This document shows, one piece after another, positions 43,359 to 51,867 of a stretch of DNA of 64,000 nt. Position 1 is the stretch's first letter. The number at the start of each line of letters is the position of its first letter. Under the pieces are notes generated by a model. That model searched no databases, was not told the DNA's origin, and worked only from the letters and a program-made list of their open reading frames with translations. Location of the stretch: assembly GCA_036555615.1 (NCBI GenBank), contig DATBKZ010000101.1, positions 1 to 64,000 of the forward strand, in the 5' to 3' direction. The position numbers and the translations under genes are program-made. Source of the stretch: SG8-41 sp036555615 (GTDB taxonomy: Bacteria > Pseudomonadota > Gammaproteobacteria > Burkholderiales > SG8-41).

Positions 43359-44243
43359 ATGGCCGTGCCGGGCGCGCTCGGCCCCGCGAGGGTCATTGAC
43401 GGAGCGGCTGCCGCGCGCGAGATCGTTGCCGGCCTCCGGGAGCGGGTCGCAGCGCTCGGGCGACGCAACGTGCAACCGGCGCTCGCTGCGGTGCTGGTCG
43501 GCGACGACCCGGCATCCCGGATCTACCTGCGCAACAAGACGCGCGCCTGCGCCGAGGCGGGGGTTCGCTCCGAGGTGCGCGAGCTGCCGGCTGATTGCCA
43601 GCTGCCCGCCCTGCTTGCCGCGATCGAGAAGCTCAATGCGGACCCTGGCATCAACGGGATCATCGTTCAACTCCCGTTGCCGCGCCATCTCGACGCGGCG
43701 GCGGTTCAAACCGCGGTCTCCCCCCAAAAAGACGTCGACGGATTGAGTTGGCACAACCTGGGCGCCCTGATGGCGGGGCAGCCGCGGTTCGAGCCCTGCA
43801 CGCCGCGTGGGGTGATGGCGCTTCTCGACCGGGCCGGAATCGAAATCGACGGGCGTCAGGCGGTCGTGATCGGACGCAGCACGATCGTCGGCAAGCCGCT
43901 GGCGCTGATGCTGATGGCGCGCGGGGCAACCGTGACGATCTGCCACAGCAAGACCCGCGAGCTCGCGGAGCACACGCGCCGCGCGGACATCCTGGTGGCT
44001 GCAGCGGGGCGGGCCGGGCTCGTCACGGCTGACATGGTGAAACCGGGCGCCGCCGTCGTCGACGTGGGCATCAACCGCCTGCCAAGCGGCAAGCTTGCGG
44101 GCGACGTGGATTTTGCGTCGGTGCGCGCCGTTGCGGGCTACATTACGCCGGTGCCCGGCGGCGTGGGGCCGATGACGGTCGCGATGGTCATCGCCAACAC
44201 CGTGCTCGCCGCCGAGCGCAGCACCCCGCAGCGGACGGCCTGA
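43359..44243 (+). CDS. folD: Bifunctional methylenetetrahydrofolate dehydrogenase/cyclohydrolase FolD
   Basis: Interconverts 5,10-methylene-THF, methenyl-THF and 10-formyl-THF with NADP. The 294-residue enzyme has AAVLVGDDPASRIYLRNKTRACAEAG with the catalytic Tyr and Lys (YLRNK). It also has INGIIVQLPLPRHLD, PQKDVDGLSWHNLG, PCTPRGVMALL and the nucleotide site VVIGRSTIVGKPLALML. The C-terminal YITPVPGGVGPMTVAMV is complete. Confidence 0.97.
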   Translation: MAVPGALGPARVIDGAAAAREIVAGLRERVAALGRRNVQPALAAVLVGDDPASRIYLRNKTRACAEAGVRSEVRELPADCQLPALLAAIEKLNADPGINGIIVQLPLPRHLDAAAVQTAVSPQKDVDGLSWHNLGALMAGQPRFEPCTPRGVMALLDRAGIEIDGRQAVVIGRSTIVGKPLALMLMARGATVTICHSKTRELAEHTRRADILVAAAGRAGLVTADMVKPGAAVVDVGINRLPSGKLAGDVDFASVRAVAGYITPVPGGVGPMTVAMVIANTVLAAERSTPQRTA

Positions 44244-44257
44244 CGGCCGGTCGAAGC

Positions 44258-44389
44258 TCAGCACGAAAAAGCATTGGAGAAGTTGAGCAGCAGATCCGCG
44301 CTGAAGTAACCGCGGAACGCAAAGTAGGCGACGAGCGCCGCGAGCACGCCCAGCATCAGCCACAGCAGGATGCGCCTGCCCTGTGTCAT
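44258..44389 (-). CDS. Small single-span membrane protein
   Basis: A 43-residue open frame (start MTQGRRILLWLM at 44389; an ATG at 44404 would add five residues). It has a basic N-terminus, one membrane helix (ILLWLMLGVLAALVAYFAFR) and a tail ending LLLNFSNAFSC. Short proteins with this plan, a span then a hydrophobic LL.FAN/FSN tail with an aromatic or Cys end, are common in proteobacteria and unassigned in function. It is convergent with folD (14 bp between stops) and has no obvious ribosome binding site. Composition and layout look coding, but it could be spurious. Confidence 0.55.
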   Translation of the reverse strand: MTQGRRILLWLMLGVLAALVAYFAFRGYFSADLLLNFSNAFSC

Positions 44390-44527
44390 GTGCACTTCGA
44401 GCATGCGTGTCGCATTTCGGCGTGATTCGAGTTCTCATTATTGCATACCCCTCGCGGTTACCGGTCCGGCCCGGGCCGGCGCATAAGCAACGAACGGCGC
44501 GTTATGAAGGCGCGCCGCCGCGGTTGG

Positions 44528-44533
44528 TATAAT
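44528..44533 (+). promoter_or_regulatory. -10 element upstream of the GltD-PyrK fusion gene
   Basis: A perfect TATAAT preceded by TTGG lies 32 bp before the TTG start. No good -35 is present at 16-18 bases, so it may be an extended or activator-dependent promoter. Confidence 0.4.
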
Positions 44534-44564
44534 TCCCTGTTTTTCAGCCTCTTCTCGCGCCCAC

Positions 44565-47500
44565 TTGGATTCACGCACCATTCCGGCACCCGGCTTCGGT
44601 TGCACCTTCGAGGACCTCTACGCGCGCGAGGGGCTCCTCCGGCTCGACCAGCGCTTTCTCGCGGGCCTGAAGGAAGCCGATGCAGCGCTGCACGGGGAGC
44701 TCGCGCGTGCGCGGGCCGCTCCCGCGGCGCTCGCGCCCAAGCAGGAGTCCGCGCTGCTGCTCGCGCTGGCGCCGCACCTCGAGCAGTTCATCGCGCGTTT
44801 GTTCGGCATCGAAACCGAGGTCCGCGCTCTTGCCGCGGAACATCACCGCCTTTCCCCGCTCTATCAGGTCAAGCGGCAGTTCGTGCAGCGCAAGGCGATG
44901 CATCGCTACCCGCCACGCGAGGCCGCGGGATTCGACGGCGCCGCGCTCGAGCGCGAGCTGGAGCGTGCGTTCGGCGAGCCGTTCTCGGAGCTCGCTTACG
45001 CGCGTCACGTCGCGAAGTGGCAGCAGGACGAAGCCGCGCACGCCACGCATCTCGACTCGGCGCTTCGTTACGCGGCATGGGCCGCCCATACGGAGGCGGG
45101 CAGGGCGCGCCATCGCTCTGGAGTGTTGTTCAAGGCGCCGGCGAAGCTCGATGCCTTCCGGCTGATACCGCTCGTGACCGACGAATCGGGCGGATATCCC
45201 AGCCATCGCCTCGGTCCCGGCCACCTGAGGCGGCGCGATGGCTTCAAGCTGACCGACTCCGGAGCCGCTCTCGTGCACGCGCTCGACGAGGCGAATTACT
45301 GCATCTGGTGCCACGAGCAGGGCAAGGATTCCTGCTCCAAGGGGCTGCTGGAAAAAGGCGCAAGCGGCCGCGGCGTGGCGTCTTTCAAGAAGAGCCCGTT
45401 CGGCGTCACGCTCGCGGGCTGCCCGCTCGAGGAGAAGATCTCCGAGTTCCACCAGGCAAAGGCCGAAGGGCAGGCGATCGGCGCGCTCGCCATCATCGTC
45501 GTCGACAACCCCATGGTGGCCGCGACCGGCCACCGCATCTGCAACGACTGCATGAAGGCCTGCATCTACCAGAAGCAGGAGCCGGTCGACATTCCGCAAG
45601 CGGAGACGCGCACGCTCAAGGACGTGCTCGAGCTGCCGTGGGGCTTCGAGATCTACTCGCTGCTCACGCGCTGGAACCCGCTCAACATCCGTTCGCCGTA
45701 CCCCGGGCCGCCGAGCGGCAAGCGTGTGCTGATCGCCGGCATGGGCCCGGCGGGCATTGCGCTTGCGCATCACCTGATGAACGACGGGCACACCGTTGTC
45801 GGAATCGACGGGCTCAAGATCGAGCCGTTGCCGGCCGGCCTTTCAGGGATGGATGAGCGCGGGGCGCCGATTCCGTTTCAACCGGTGCGTGACGTTCGCG
45901 ACATTTACGAGCCGCTCGATGAGCGCGTCATGGCGGGGTTCGGCGGCGTCGCCGAATACGGCATCACGGTGCGCTGGGACAAGAATTTCCTCACGATCCT
46001 GCGCCTCCTGCTCGAGCGCCGGCGCCAGTTCGCGATGTTCGGCGGCGTGCGCTTCGGCGGCACGTTGACCGCGGAGGAGGCATTCGCCATGGGGTTCGAC
46101 CATGTAGCGCTTGCCCTGGGCGCCGGGCGGCCGACCGTGCTCGACCTGCCGAACGGGCTTGCGCGCGGCGTGCGGGCTGCGTCGGATTTTCTGATGGGGC
46201 TGCAACTGACCGGCGCGGCAAAAACGGACTCGCTCGCCAACATGCAGCTGCGGTTGCCCGTCGTCGTGATCGGCGGGGGGCTCACCGCCATCGACACCGC
46301 GACCGAGGCGCTCGCGTACTATCCGCTGCAGGTCGAGAAGTTCCTGCGGCGCTACGAGCAGCTCGCGCGCGAGCATGGCGAGGCAGCGGCGCGGATCGCG
46401 TGGGACGAGGAAGAGCGGCGCATCGCTGACGAATGGATGGCCCACGCGCGCGCGATACGCGAAGAGCGCGCACGCGCCGCCGTGGAACACTGCCCGCCCC
46501 GCGTGCTCGAGCTGCTGCAGTCATGGGGCGGGGTCACCATCGCCTACCGCAGGCGGTTGATCGACAGCCCGTCCTACACCCTCAATCACGAGGAGGTGCA
46601 CAAGGCGCTCGAGGAAGGCATACGGTATGCGGAAGGTCTCGTCCCGCTTGCGGTCGAGGTCGACGCGCAGGGGCACGCCCGCGCTCTCAAGGTTTCGGTG
46701 CAGCGGCGCCGCGATGACGGCGGCTGGTCGGAAGCCGCGCGGACCGAGCTGCCCGCGAGGACCCTCCTGATCGCAGCCGGCACCCATCCCAACACGGTGA
46801 TCGCGCGCGAGGAGCCGGGACACTTCAGGCTTGACGGCGAGTATTTCCAGGCCTGCGACGAGAACGGCGCGCCGGTCGCTGCGGAGCGGTTTATCTCCAA
46901 GCCGTCGGAGCCGAGGGTGCTGCTTGCGCGCCGGGAGGACGGGCGCTTCCTGAGCTACTTCGGTGACGTGCATCCCTCGTACTTCGGCAACGTGGTCAAG
47001 GCGCTGGGCGGAGCCAAGCAGGGCTATCCGGTGGTGAGCCGCGTGCTCGCACGGGTCCGGCCGGCGTCGGCCGTGAGCGACTCGCAGTTCATCGGGCGGC
47101 TGAACGAGGAGCTGCAGGCGACAGTGCAGGAAGTGACGCGGCTCACGCCGATGATCGTCGAGGTCGTGGTCAAGGCGCCGGCCGCCGCGCGGCGTTTCCG
47201 GCCCGGTCAGTTCTATCGCCTGCAGAACTTCGAGATGCTCGCGCGCCAGGTGAACGCGACGCGCATGCTGCTGGAGGGCATCGCGTTGACCGGCGCCGCG
47301 GTGGACACCGCGCGCGGGCTGATCTCACTGATCGCGCTCGAGATGGGCGGCTCCTCCGACCTGTGCGTGCTGTTCCGCCCCGGAGACCCGGTGGTGGTGA
47401 TGGGGCCCACCGGCTCGCCAACCGAGATTCCCCGGGGCGAAACCGTGGTGCTCGCGGGCGGCGGACTCGGCAATGCAGTGCTGTTCTCGATCGGGCAGGC

Positions 47501-48095
47501 CATGCGGCGCGCCGGAAACCGCGTGCTTTACTTCGCGGGCTACAAGCACATGACCGACCGCTACAAGATCGGGGAAATCGAGGCGGCAGCAGATACGGTC
47601 GTCTGGTGCTGCGACGAGGAGCCGGGCTTCACGCCCGACCGTCCGCAGGACCGGACCTTCGTCGGCAACATCGTGCAGGGCATGCACGCCTACGCGAGCG
47701 GCGCCCTCGGCGAGCAGCCGATCCCGTTCGGGGCGGCCGACCGCATCATGGCCATCGGGTCGGACCGCATGATGGCGGCAGTGGCGCGCGCCCGCCATGA
47801 CCTGTTGAAACCCTTTCTCAAGGCCGGCCACAAGGGGCTTGCTTCGGTCAATTCGCCGATGCAATGCATGATGAAGGAGATCTGCGCCCAGTGCCTGCAG
47901 CCGCACGTGGATCCTGGAAGCGGAAAGGTCAGCTACGTCTTCTCCTGCTTCAACCAGGACCAGCCGCTCGACCGCGTGGACTGGAGCGCGCTCGATGCGC
48001 GGCTGCGCCAGAACTCCGTGCAGGAAAAGCTCGCCGCCGAGTGGATCGACCACTGCCTCGTCGCGCTCGGCGCGCGCGACATGCCGCGCGTGTAA
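44565..48095 (+). CDS. Fused GltD/NfnL-like and PyrK/NfnS-like iron-sulfur flavoprotein oxidoreductase
   Basis: A 1176-residue protein starting with TTG. Residues 1 to about 235 form a helical region I do not recognise. A GltD-type ferredoxin section follows, with C246, C249, C257, C286 and then C326, C329, C333, suggesting two [4Fe-4S] clusters. An FAD-binding GMGPAG motif lies near 392-397 and a second dinucleotide site is VVVIGGGLTAIDTA. From about 850 there is a ferredoxin-reductase-like domain (RPGQFYRLQNF; NAD motif VVLAGGGLGNAVLF near 961). The tail has C1101, C1107, C1110 and C1128 in a PyrK-type [2Fe-2S] pattern (CMMKEICAQC). The order is that of NfnL then NfnS, the flavin-bifurcating transhydrogenase, in one chain. 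Similar long oxidoreductases exist in proteobacteria, with function unknown to me. No glutamate synthase large subunit or dihydroorotate dehydrogenase is adjacent. Confidence 0.75.
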   Translation: MDSRTIPAPGFGCTFEDLYAREGLLRLDQRFLAGLKEADAALHGELARARAAPAALAPKQESALLLALAPHLEQFIARLFGIETEVRALAAEHHRLSPLYQVKRQFVQRKAMHRYPPREAAGFDGAALERELERAFGEPFSELAYARHVAKWQQDEAAHATHLDSALRYAAWAAHTEAGRARHRSGVLFKAPAKLDAFRLIPLVTDESGGYPSHRLGPGHLRRRDGFKLTDSGAALVHALDEANYCIWCHEQGKDSCSKGLLEKGASGRGVASFKKSPFGVTLAGCPLEEKISEFHQAKAEGQAIGALAIIVVDNPMVAATGHRICNDCMKACIYQKQEPVDIPQAETRTLKDVLELPWGFEIYSLLTRWNPLNIRSPYPGPPSGKRVLIAGMGPAGIALAHHLMNDGHTVVGIDGLKIEPLPAGLSGMDERGAPIPFQPVRDVRDIYEPLDERVMAGFGGVAEYGITVRWDKNFLTILRLLLERRRQFAMFGGVRFGGTLTAEEAFAMGFDHVALALGAGRPTVLDLPNGLARGVRAASDFLMGLQLTGAAKTDSLANMQLRLPVVVIGGGLTAIDTATEALAYYPLQVEKFLRRYEQLAREHGEAAARIAWDEEERRIADEWMAHARAIREERARAAVEHCPPRVLELLQSWGGVTIAYRRRLIDSPSYTLNHEEVHKALEEGIRYAEGLVPLAVEVDAQGHARALKVSVQRRRDDGGWSEAARTELPARTLLIAAGTHPNTVIAREEPGHFRLDGEYFQACDENGAPVAAERFISKPSEPRVLLARREDGRFLSYFGDVHPSYFGNVVKALGGAKQGYPVVSRVLARVRPASAVSDSQFIGRLNEELQATVQEVTRLTPMIVEVVVKAPAAARRFRPGQFYRLQNFEMLARQVNATRMLLEGIALTGAAVDTARGLISLIALEMGGSSDLCVLFRPGDPVVVMGPTGSPTEIPRGETVVLAGGGLGNAVLFSIGQAMRRAGNRVLYFAGYKHMTDRYKIGEIEAAADTVVWCCDEEPGFTPDRPQDRTFVGNIVQGMHAYASGALGEQPIPFGAADRIMAIGSDRMMAAVARARHDLLKPFLKAGHKGLASVNSPMQCMMKEICAQCLQPHVDPGSGKVSYVFSCFNQDQPLDRVDWSALDARLRQNSVQEKLAAEWIDHCLVALGARDMPRV

Positions 48096-48148
48096 GGGGT
48101 CAGGTTCACATTTCCGCCGAGCTAGTGCGGAAATGTGAACCTGACCCC
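48096..48148. repeat. Perfect 22-bp inverted repeat, second REP-like copy
   Basis: Arms at 48096-48117 and 48127-48148 are perfect reverse complements beginning GGGGTCAGGTTC, with a 9-base loop. The left arm begins at the first base after the fusion-gene TAA. The right arm ends one base before the aminotransferase stop (48150). The copy at 16901-16964 shares the outer 12 bases and ATTTC, and every difference is matched on both arms. A bidirectional terminator role is plausible. Confidence 0.9.
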
Positions 48149-48149
48149 A

Positions 48150-49469
48150 TCAAATCTCCCGCAGGGCGGCGCCGAGCGTCTCCGCGATCTCGTCGATCTG
48201 CGCCGCGCTGATGATGAGGGGAGGGGAGAGCGCGATGATGTCGCCAGTGACGCGCACCATGAGCCCTTTCTCGAAGCACTTGAGAAACGCCTGGTAGCCG
48301 CGAGCGCCGGGCTTCCCCGGCAGGGACTCCAGCTCGATTCCAGCCATCAGACCGAAGTTGCGGATGTCGATTACCGGCCCCGCACCCTTCAGGCTGTGCA
48401 CGGCGCGCTCGAAATGTGGCGCAAGCTCCCGCGCGCGGTCGAACAGCCGTTCCTCGTGATAGAGCGCAAGCGTTGCTTCGGCGGCGGCGGTGGCCAGCGG
48501 GTGTCCGGAATAAGTGTAGCCATGAGGAAACTCGATCGTGTCGGGCGGCGCGCGATTCACAACGGTCTCGTAGAGCTCGCGGCGCACCACCACGCCGGCG
48601 AGCGGAACGGCGCCGCTCGTGACGCCCTTCGCGAATGTGATCATGTCCGGGGTCACGCCGAAGCTCTGCGCGCCAAACGCGCGGCCGGTGCGGCCGAACC
48701 CGGTGATTACTTCGTCGAAGATGAGGAGCAGCCCGTGCCGGTCACAAATCGCCCGCAGGCGCTCCAGGTAGCCGTGGGGCGGGACCAGCACGCCGGTCGA
48801 GCCGGCAACGGGCTCCACGATCACCGCCGCAATGTTGGAAGCATCGTGCAGCGGGATGATGCGCGACTCCAGCTCGTCGGCAAGGTGCGCGCCCCAGGCA
48901 GGCTGCCCGCGGCTGAATGCATTGCGCTCCAGGTTGTGCGTGTGGGGCAGATGATCGACCCGCGGGAGCATGCTTCCAAAGGCCTTGCGCGTGGCGGGAA
49001 TGCCGCCCACCGAGATGCCGCCGAAGCCTACCCCGTGATAGCCACGCTCGCGGCCGATCAGCACATTGCGGTGTCCCTCCCCGCGGGCGCGCTGGTAGGC
49101 AAGCGCAATCTTCAGGGCGGTGTCGACCGCTTCGGAGCCTGAGTTCGCGAGGAATACGTGATCAAGCCCTTCCGGAGCCATCTGCGCAATGAGCGCGGCG
49201 GCACGGAATTCTCCGGGATGCCCCATCTGAAAGAGCGGCGCGTAATCGAGCGCATCGGCCTGGCGGCGGATCGCCTCGACGATCCTCGTCCGGCAGTGCC
49301 CGGCGTTCACGCACCACAGGCCCGCCGTGCCGTCGAGTATCCGCCGCCCGTCCTCGGCGACGTAATGCATGTCGCGGGCGGACACCAGTATCCGCGGCGC
49401 AGCCTTGAACTGGCGGTTGGCGGTGAAGGGCATCCAGAACGGCTCGAGCGGATAATCGCGTGGGGGCAT
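48150..49469 (-). CDS. Omega-amino acid--pyruvate aminotransferase (class III)
   Basis: A 439-residue PLP enzyme of the beta-alanine:pyruvate transaminase type. N-terminal FWMPFTANRQFKAAPRILVSA and GLWCVNAGHCR are characteristic of the omega-amino acid group. Cofactor-binding segments are FLANSGSEAVDTALKIA, RGYHGVGFGGISVGG and LLIFDEVITGFGRTG, and the Schiff-base lysine is in ITFAKGVTSGAVPL. Beta-alanine, other omega-amino acids or amines are likely donors; the exact donor is not readable. It diverges from the transporter gene across 73 bp and is convergent with the fusion oxidoreductase. Confidence 0.85.
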   Translation of the reverse strand: MPPRDYPLEPFWMPFTANRQFKAAPRILVSARDMHYVAEDGRRILDGTAGLWCVNAGHCRTRIVEAIRRQADALDYAPLFQMGHPGEFRAAALIAQMAPEGLDHVFLANSGSEAVDTALKIALAYQRARGEGHRNVLIGRERGYHGVGFGGISVGGIPATRKAFGSMLPRVDHLPHTHNLERNAFSRGQPAWGAHLADELESRIIPLHDASNIAAVIVEPVAGSTGVLVPPHGYLERLRAICDRHGLLLIFDEVITGFGRTGRAFGAQSFGVTPDMITFAKGVTSGAVPLAGVVVRRELYETVVNRAPPDTIEFPHGYTYSGHPLATAAAEATLALYHEERLFDRARELAPHFERAVHSLKGAGPVIDIRNFGLMAGIELESLPGKPGARGYQAFLKCFEKGLMVRVTGDIIALSPPLIISAAQIDEIAETLGAALREI

Positions 49470-49542
49470 GGCTCGCGAGCACTCTCAAATGGTTCGTTGC
49501 TATTTTGCCAGTGCCGCCGTGGTTCAGCCATACTGCGCGCGG

Positions 49543-51039
49543 ATGAGTCGATTCGCGCTGTCACTGGTCGCGCTCCTGCTCGCGCCCGCCCTGGCGCTGG
49601 CCCAGCCCGTCGTCAACATCGGCTCCAAGCGCTTCACCGAGTCCTACATCCTGGCCGAGATCATGGCCGGCACCGTGGCGGCTGCAGGTGGAGTCCGGGT
49701 GCGCCATCACCAGGGGCTCGGCAACACCGCGATCCTGTTCTCCGCGCTGAAGAGCGGCGCGATCCACGCGTACCCCGAGTACACCGGGACCATTGCCTTC
49801 GAGCTGCTCGGCCTGCGGCGCGTGCCGGGACTCGCAGAACTCAACCGGCTGCTGGCGCCACACGGGCTGGCCGCGAGCGTGCCGTTCGGATTCGGCAACG
49901 CTTACGCCCTGGCGATGCGCGCGGAGCGCGCCGAGTCGCTCGCGGTCTCACGGCTCTCTGACCTCAAGCGGCATCCCGGACTCAAGCTCGCGCTGTCCCA
50001 GGAATTCCTCAATCGCAGGGACGGGTGGCCTGCGTTGCGCCAGGCGTACGGATATGCCTTCGCTGACGTCCGCGGCCTCGATCACGGGCTTGCGTACGAG
50101 GCGCTTGCGGGCGGACAGGCGGACGTCATCGACGCCTATGCGACCGATGCCAAGATCGCGCGGTACCGGTTGCGCGTGCTGGAAGACGACCTTGGGTTTT
50201 TCCCCACGTACGACGCGGTGATCCTCCATAGGAAGGGGTTCGAGAGTGAGTTTCCGCGCTCGTGGCAGGCGCTCGAGCAACTGGCAGGCCGCATCAACGT
50301 CGAGCAAATGACTGCAATGAATGCCGCAGTCGAGCTCTCGGGTGCCTCATTTGCGGCCGTCGCGGAAAAGTTTCTCGGCTCGGCGGATGCGAGGGCACGC
50401 GAACCCGCGCGGGGTGGGCGTTCCTTTTGGGCGGCGCTGGCTGGCGCCGACTTCTGGCGCCTTACTTTCGAGCATTTGGTGCTGGTGGCATCCTCGCTTG
50501 CGCTGGGCGTGGCGGTCGGTGTGCCATTGGGCATCTGGGCCGATCGGGTTCCGCGCGCGCGTTACTGGATAATGGCCGGAGCAGGGGTACTGCAGACGGT
50601 ACCGGCGCTCGCGCTCCTGGCGTTCTTGATCGCTGCGCTCGACCGCATCGGCACGCTGCCCGCGATCATCGCGCTGTTTCTTTATTCGCTCCTGCCGATT
50701 GTCCGCAATACGGAATCGGGGCTGGCCGGCGTTTCGGCCTCGCTGCGGCAATCGGCAACGGCCCTCGGCCTGACCGACTGGCCCCGACTGCGCCTGATCG
50801 AGCTCCCGCTCGCCGCGCGCTCGATACTCGCGGGCATCAAGACCGCGGCAGTCATCAACGTTGGCACCGCAACCATCGCTGCCTTCATCGGAGCCGGGGG
50901 CTATGGCGAGCGCATCGTCGCCGGACTCGCGGTCAATGACCACACGTTATTGCTGGCGGGCGCCGTCCCGGCTGCGCTGATGGCGCTCGCCGTGCAATGG
51001 GCATTCGACAGGCTCGAGCGGCGTTTCTACCGGCTATGA
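49543..51039 (+). CDS. Fused substrate-binding/permease protein of a glycine-betaine-type ABC transporter
   Basis: 498 residues. A signal peptide (cut near LALAQ) leads into a ProX/OpuCC-type binding domain (about 20-285) with VNIGSKRFTESYILAEIMA, GLGNTAILFSALKSGAIHAYPEYTGT and GLAYEALAGGQADVIDAYATDA. A ProW/OpuCB-like permease follows (about 320-498) with the cytoplasmic coupling loop SASLRQSATALGLTDWPRLRLIELPLAARSILAG. Such fusions occur in other bacteria. The ATP-binding subunit should be a separate gene, but none is on either side. Osmoprotectant uptake is the family role; the substrate is not certain. An upstream in-frame ATG at 49468 adds 25 non-signal residues. Confidence 0.85.
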   Translation: MSRFALSLVALLLAPALALAQPVVNIGSKRFTESYILAEIMAGTVAAAGGVRVRHHQGLGNTAILFSALKSGAIHAYPEYTGTIAFELLGLRRVPGLAELNRLLAPHGLAASVPFGFGNAYALAMRAERAESLAVSRLSDLKRHPGLKLALSQEFLNRRDGWPALRQAYGYAFADVRGLDHGLAYEALAGGQADVIDAYATDAKIARYRLRVLEDDLGFFPTYDAVILHRKGFESEFPRSWQALEQLAGRINVEQMTAMNAAVELSGASFAAVAEKFLGSADARAREPARGGRSFWAALAGADFWRLTFEHLVLVASSLALGVAVGVPLGIWADRVPRARYWIMAGAGVLQTVPALALLAFLIAALDRIGTLPAIIALFLYSLLPIVRNTESGLAGVSASLRQSATALGLTDWPRLRLIELPLAARSILAGIKTAAVINVGTATIAAFIGAGGYGERIVAGLAVNDHTLLLAGAVPAALMALAVQWAFDRLERRFYRL

Positions 51040-51072
51040 CCCGGCCGGCACGCCACCCGTGGATTGCGGGGC

Positions 51073-51097
51073 GCGGGGACCGGGCCTCCGGCCCCGC
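51073..51097 (+). other. Strong GC hairpin after the transporter gene
   Basis: GCGGGG pairs with CCCCGC and CCGG with CCGG around loop GCCT, with one bulged A, 34 bp after the transporter stop. No T-run follows, so it is not a typical intrinsic terminator; it may protect the 3' end. The remaining 169 bp to rpoE hold a possible -10 (TATACT, 51195-51200) without a good -35. Confidence 0.4.
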
Positions 51098-51266
51098 AGG
51101 TAGCGGAAGCGGACGGCCGCGGACTGAACTAATCCCCGGGCGGCGTGTCTTTGGAAGGAGGATCGGTTCGCGTCATTCCGGCGCGTGGCAGCCGGGTATA
51201 CTTGCCAGAACTGCAGGGCGAGCCAGCCGCGCGACTCGGATAACAATAACGTCAGGGACGGGTTTG

Positions 51267-51866
51267 ATGAGCGATCGCGAACTCGATCAGCTGCTGGTCG
51301 AGCGCGCGCAGCGTGGTGACAAGCATGCGTTCGAGCTGCTGGTGGGCAAGTACCAGCGCAAGCTTGCCCGGCTGCTGTCGCGCTTTATCCGCGACTCGAC
51401 CGAAGTTGAGGACGTGACGCAGGAGGCCTTCATCAAGGCCTACCGGGCGTTGCCGACGTTTCGCGGTGACAGCGCGTTTTACACTTGGCTGTACCGGATC
51501 GGCATCAACACCGCCAAGAATTACCTGGTGGCGATGGGGCGGCGGGCGCCGACGACCACGGAAATAGACAGCGAGGAGGCGGAAGGCTTCGAAGACGGCG
51601 AGCAGCTGCGCGATCTCAACACGCCGGAGAACGAGCTGATGAGCCGGCAGGTGGCGGAAACCGTGAACCAAACGCTGGCCGCGCTGCCAGAGGAGCTGAG
51701 GACCGCCATCACGCTGCGGGAAATCGAGGGTCTGAGCTACGAGGATATTGCCAATATAATGAATTGCCCGATCGGCACGGTCCGGTCGCGCATCTTCCGG
51801 GCGCGCGAGGCGATTGCCGCGAGATTGCGGCCGCTGCTGGGCACCCGGAAAGACAGGAGATGGTGA
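51267..51866 (+). CDS. rpoE: RNA polymerase sigma-E factor RpoE/AlgU
   Basis: The envelope-stress ECF sigma factor, 199 residues, starting MSDRELDQLLVERAQRGDKHAFELL. Region 2 includes YQRKLARLLSRFIRDSTEVEDVTQEAFIKAYRALPTFRGDSAFYTWLYRI and region 4 includes LREIEGLSYEDIANIMNCPIGTVRSRIFRAREAI. The AlgU-like LNTPENELM linker is present. It overlaps nothing upstream and is followed 1 bp later by rseA. The open frame extends 90 codons upstream without conservation, so 51267 is used. Confidence 0.96.
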   Translation: MSDRELDQLLVERAQRGDKHAFELLVGKYQRKLARLLSRFIRDSTEVEDVTQEAFIKAYRALPTFRGDSAFYTWLYRIGINTAKNYLVAMGRRAPTTTEIDSEEAEGFEDGEQLRDLNTPENELMSRQVAETVNQTLAALPEELRTAITLREIEGLSYEDIANIMNCPIGTVRSRIFRAREAIAARLRPLLGTRKDRRW

Positions 51867-51867
51867 G

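Noticed and set aside
44565..48095. Two separate genes (gltD and a pyrK-like gene) joined by a sequencing error
   Set aside because: The frame is open without interruption over 3.5 kb, and the linker between the two halves has ordinary composition and no stop or start signals suggesting a join.
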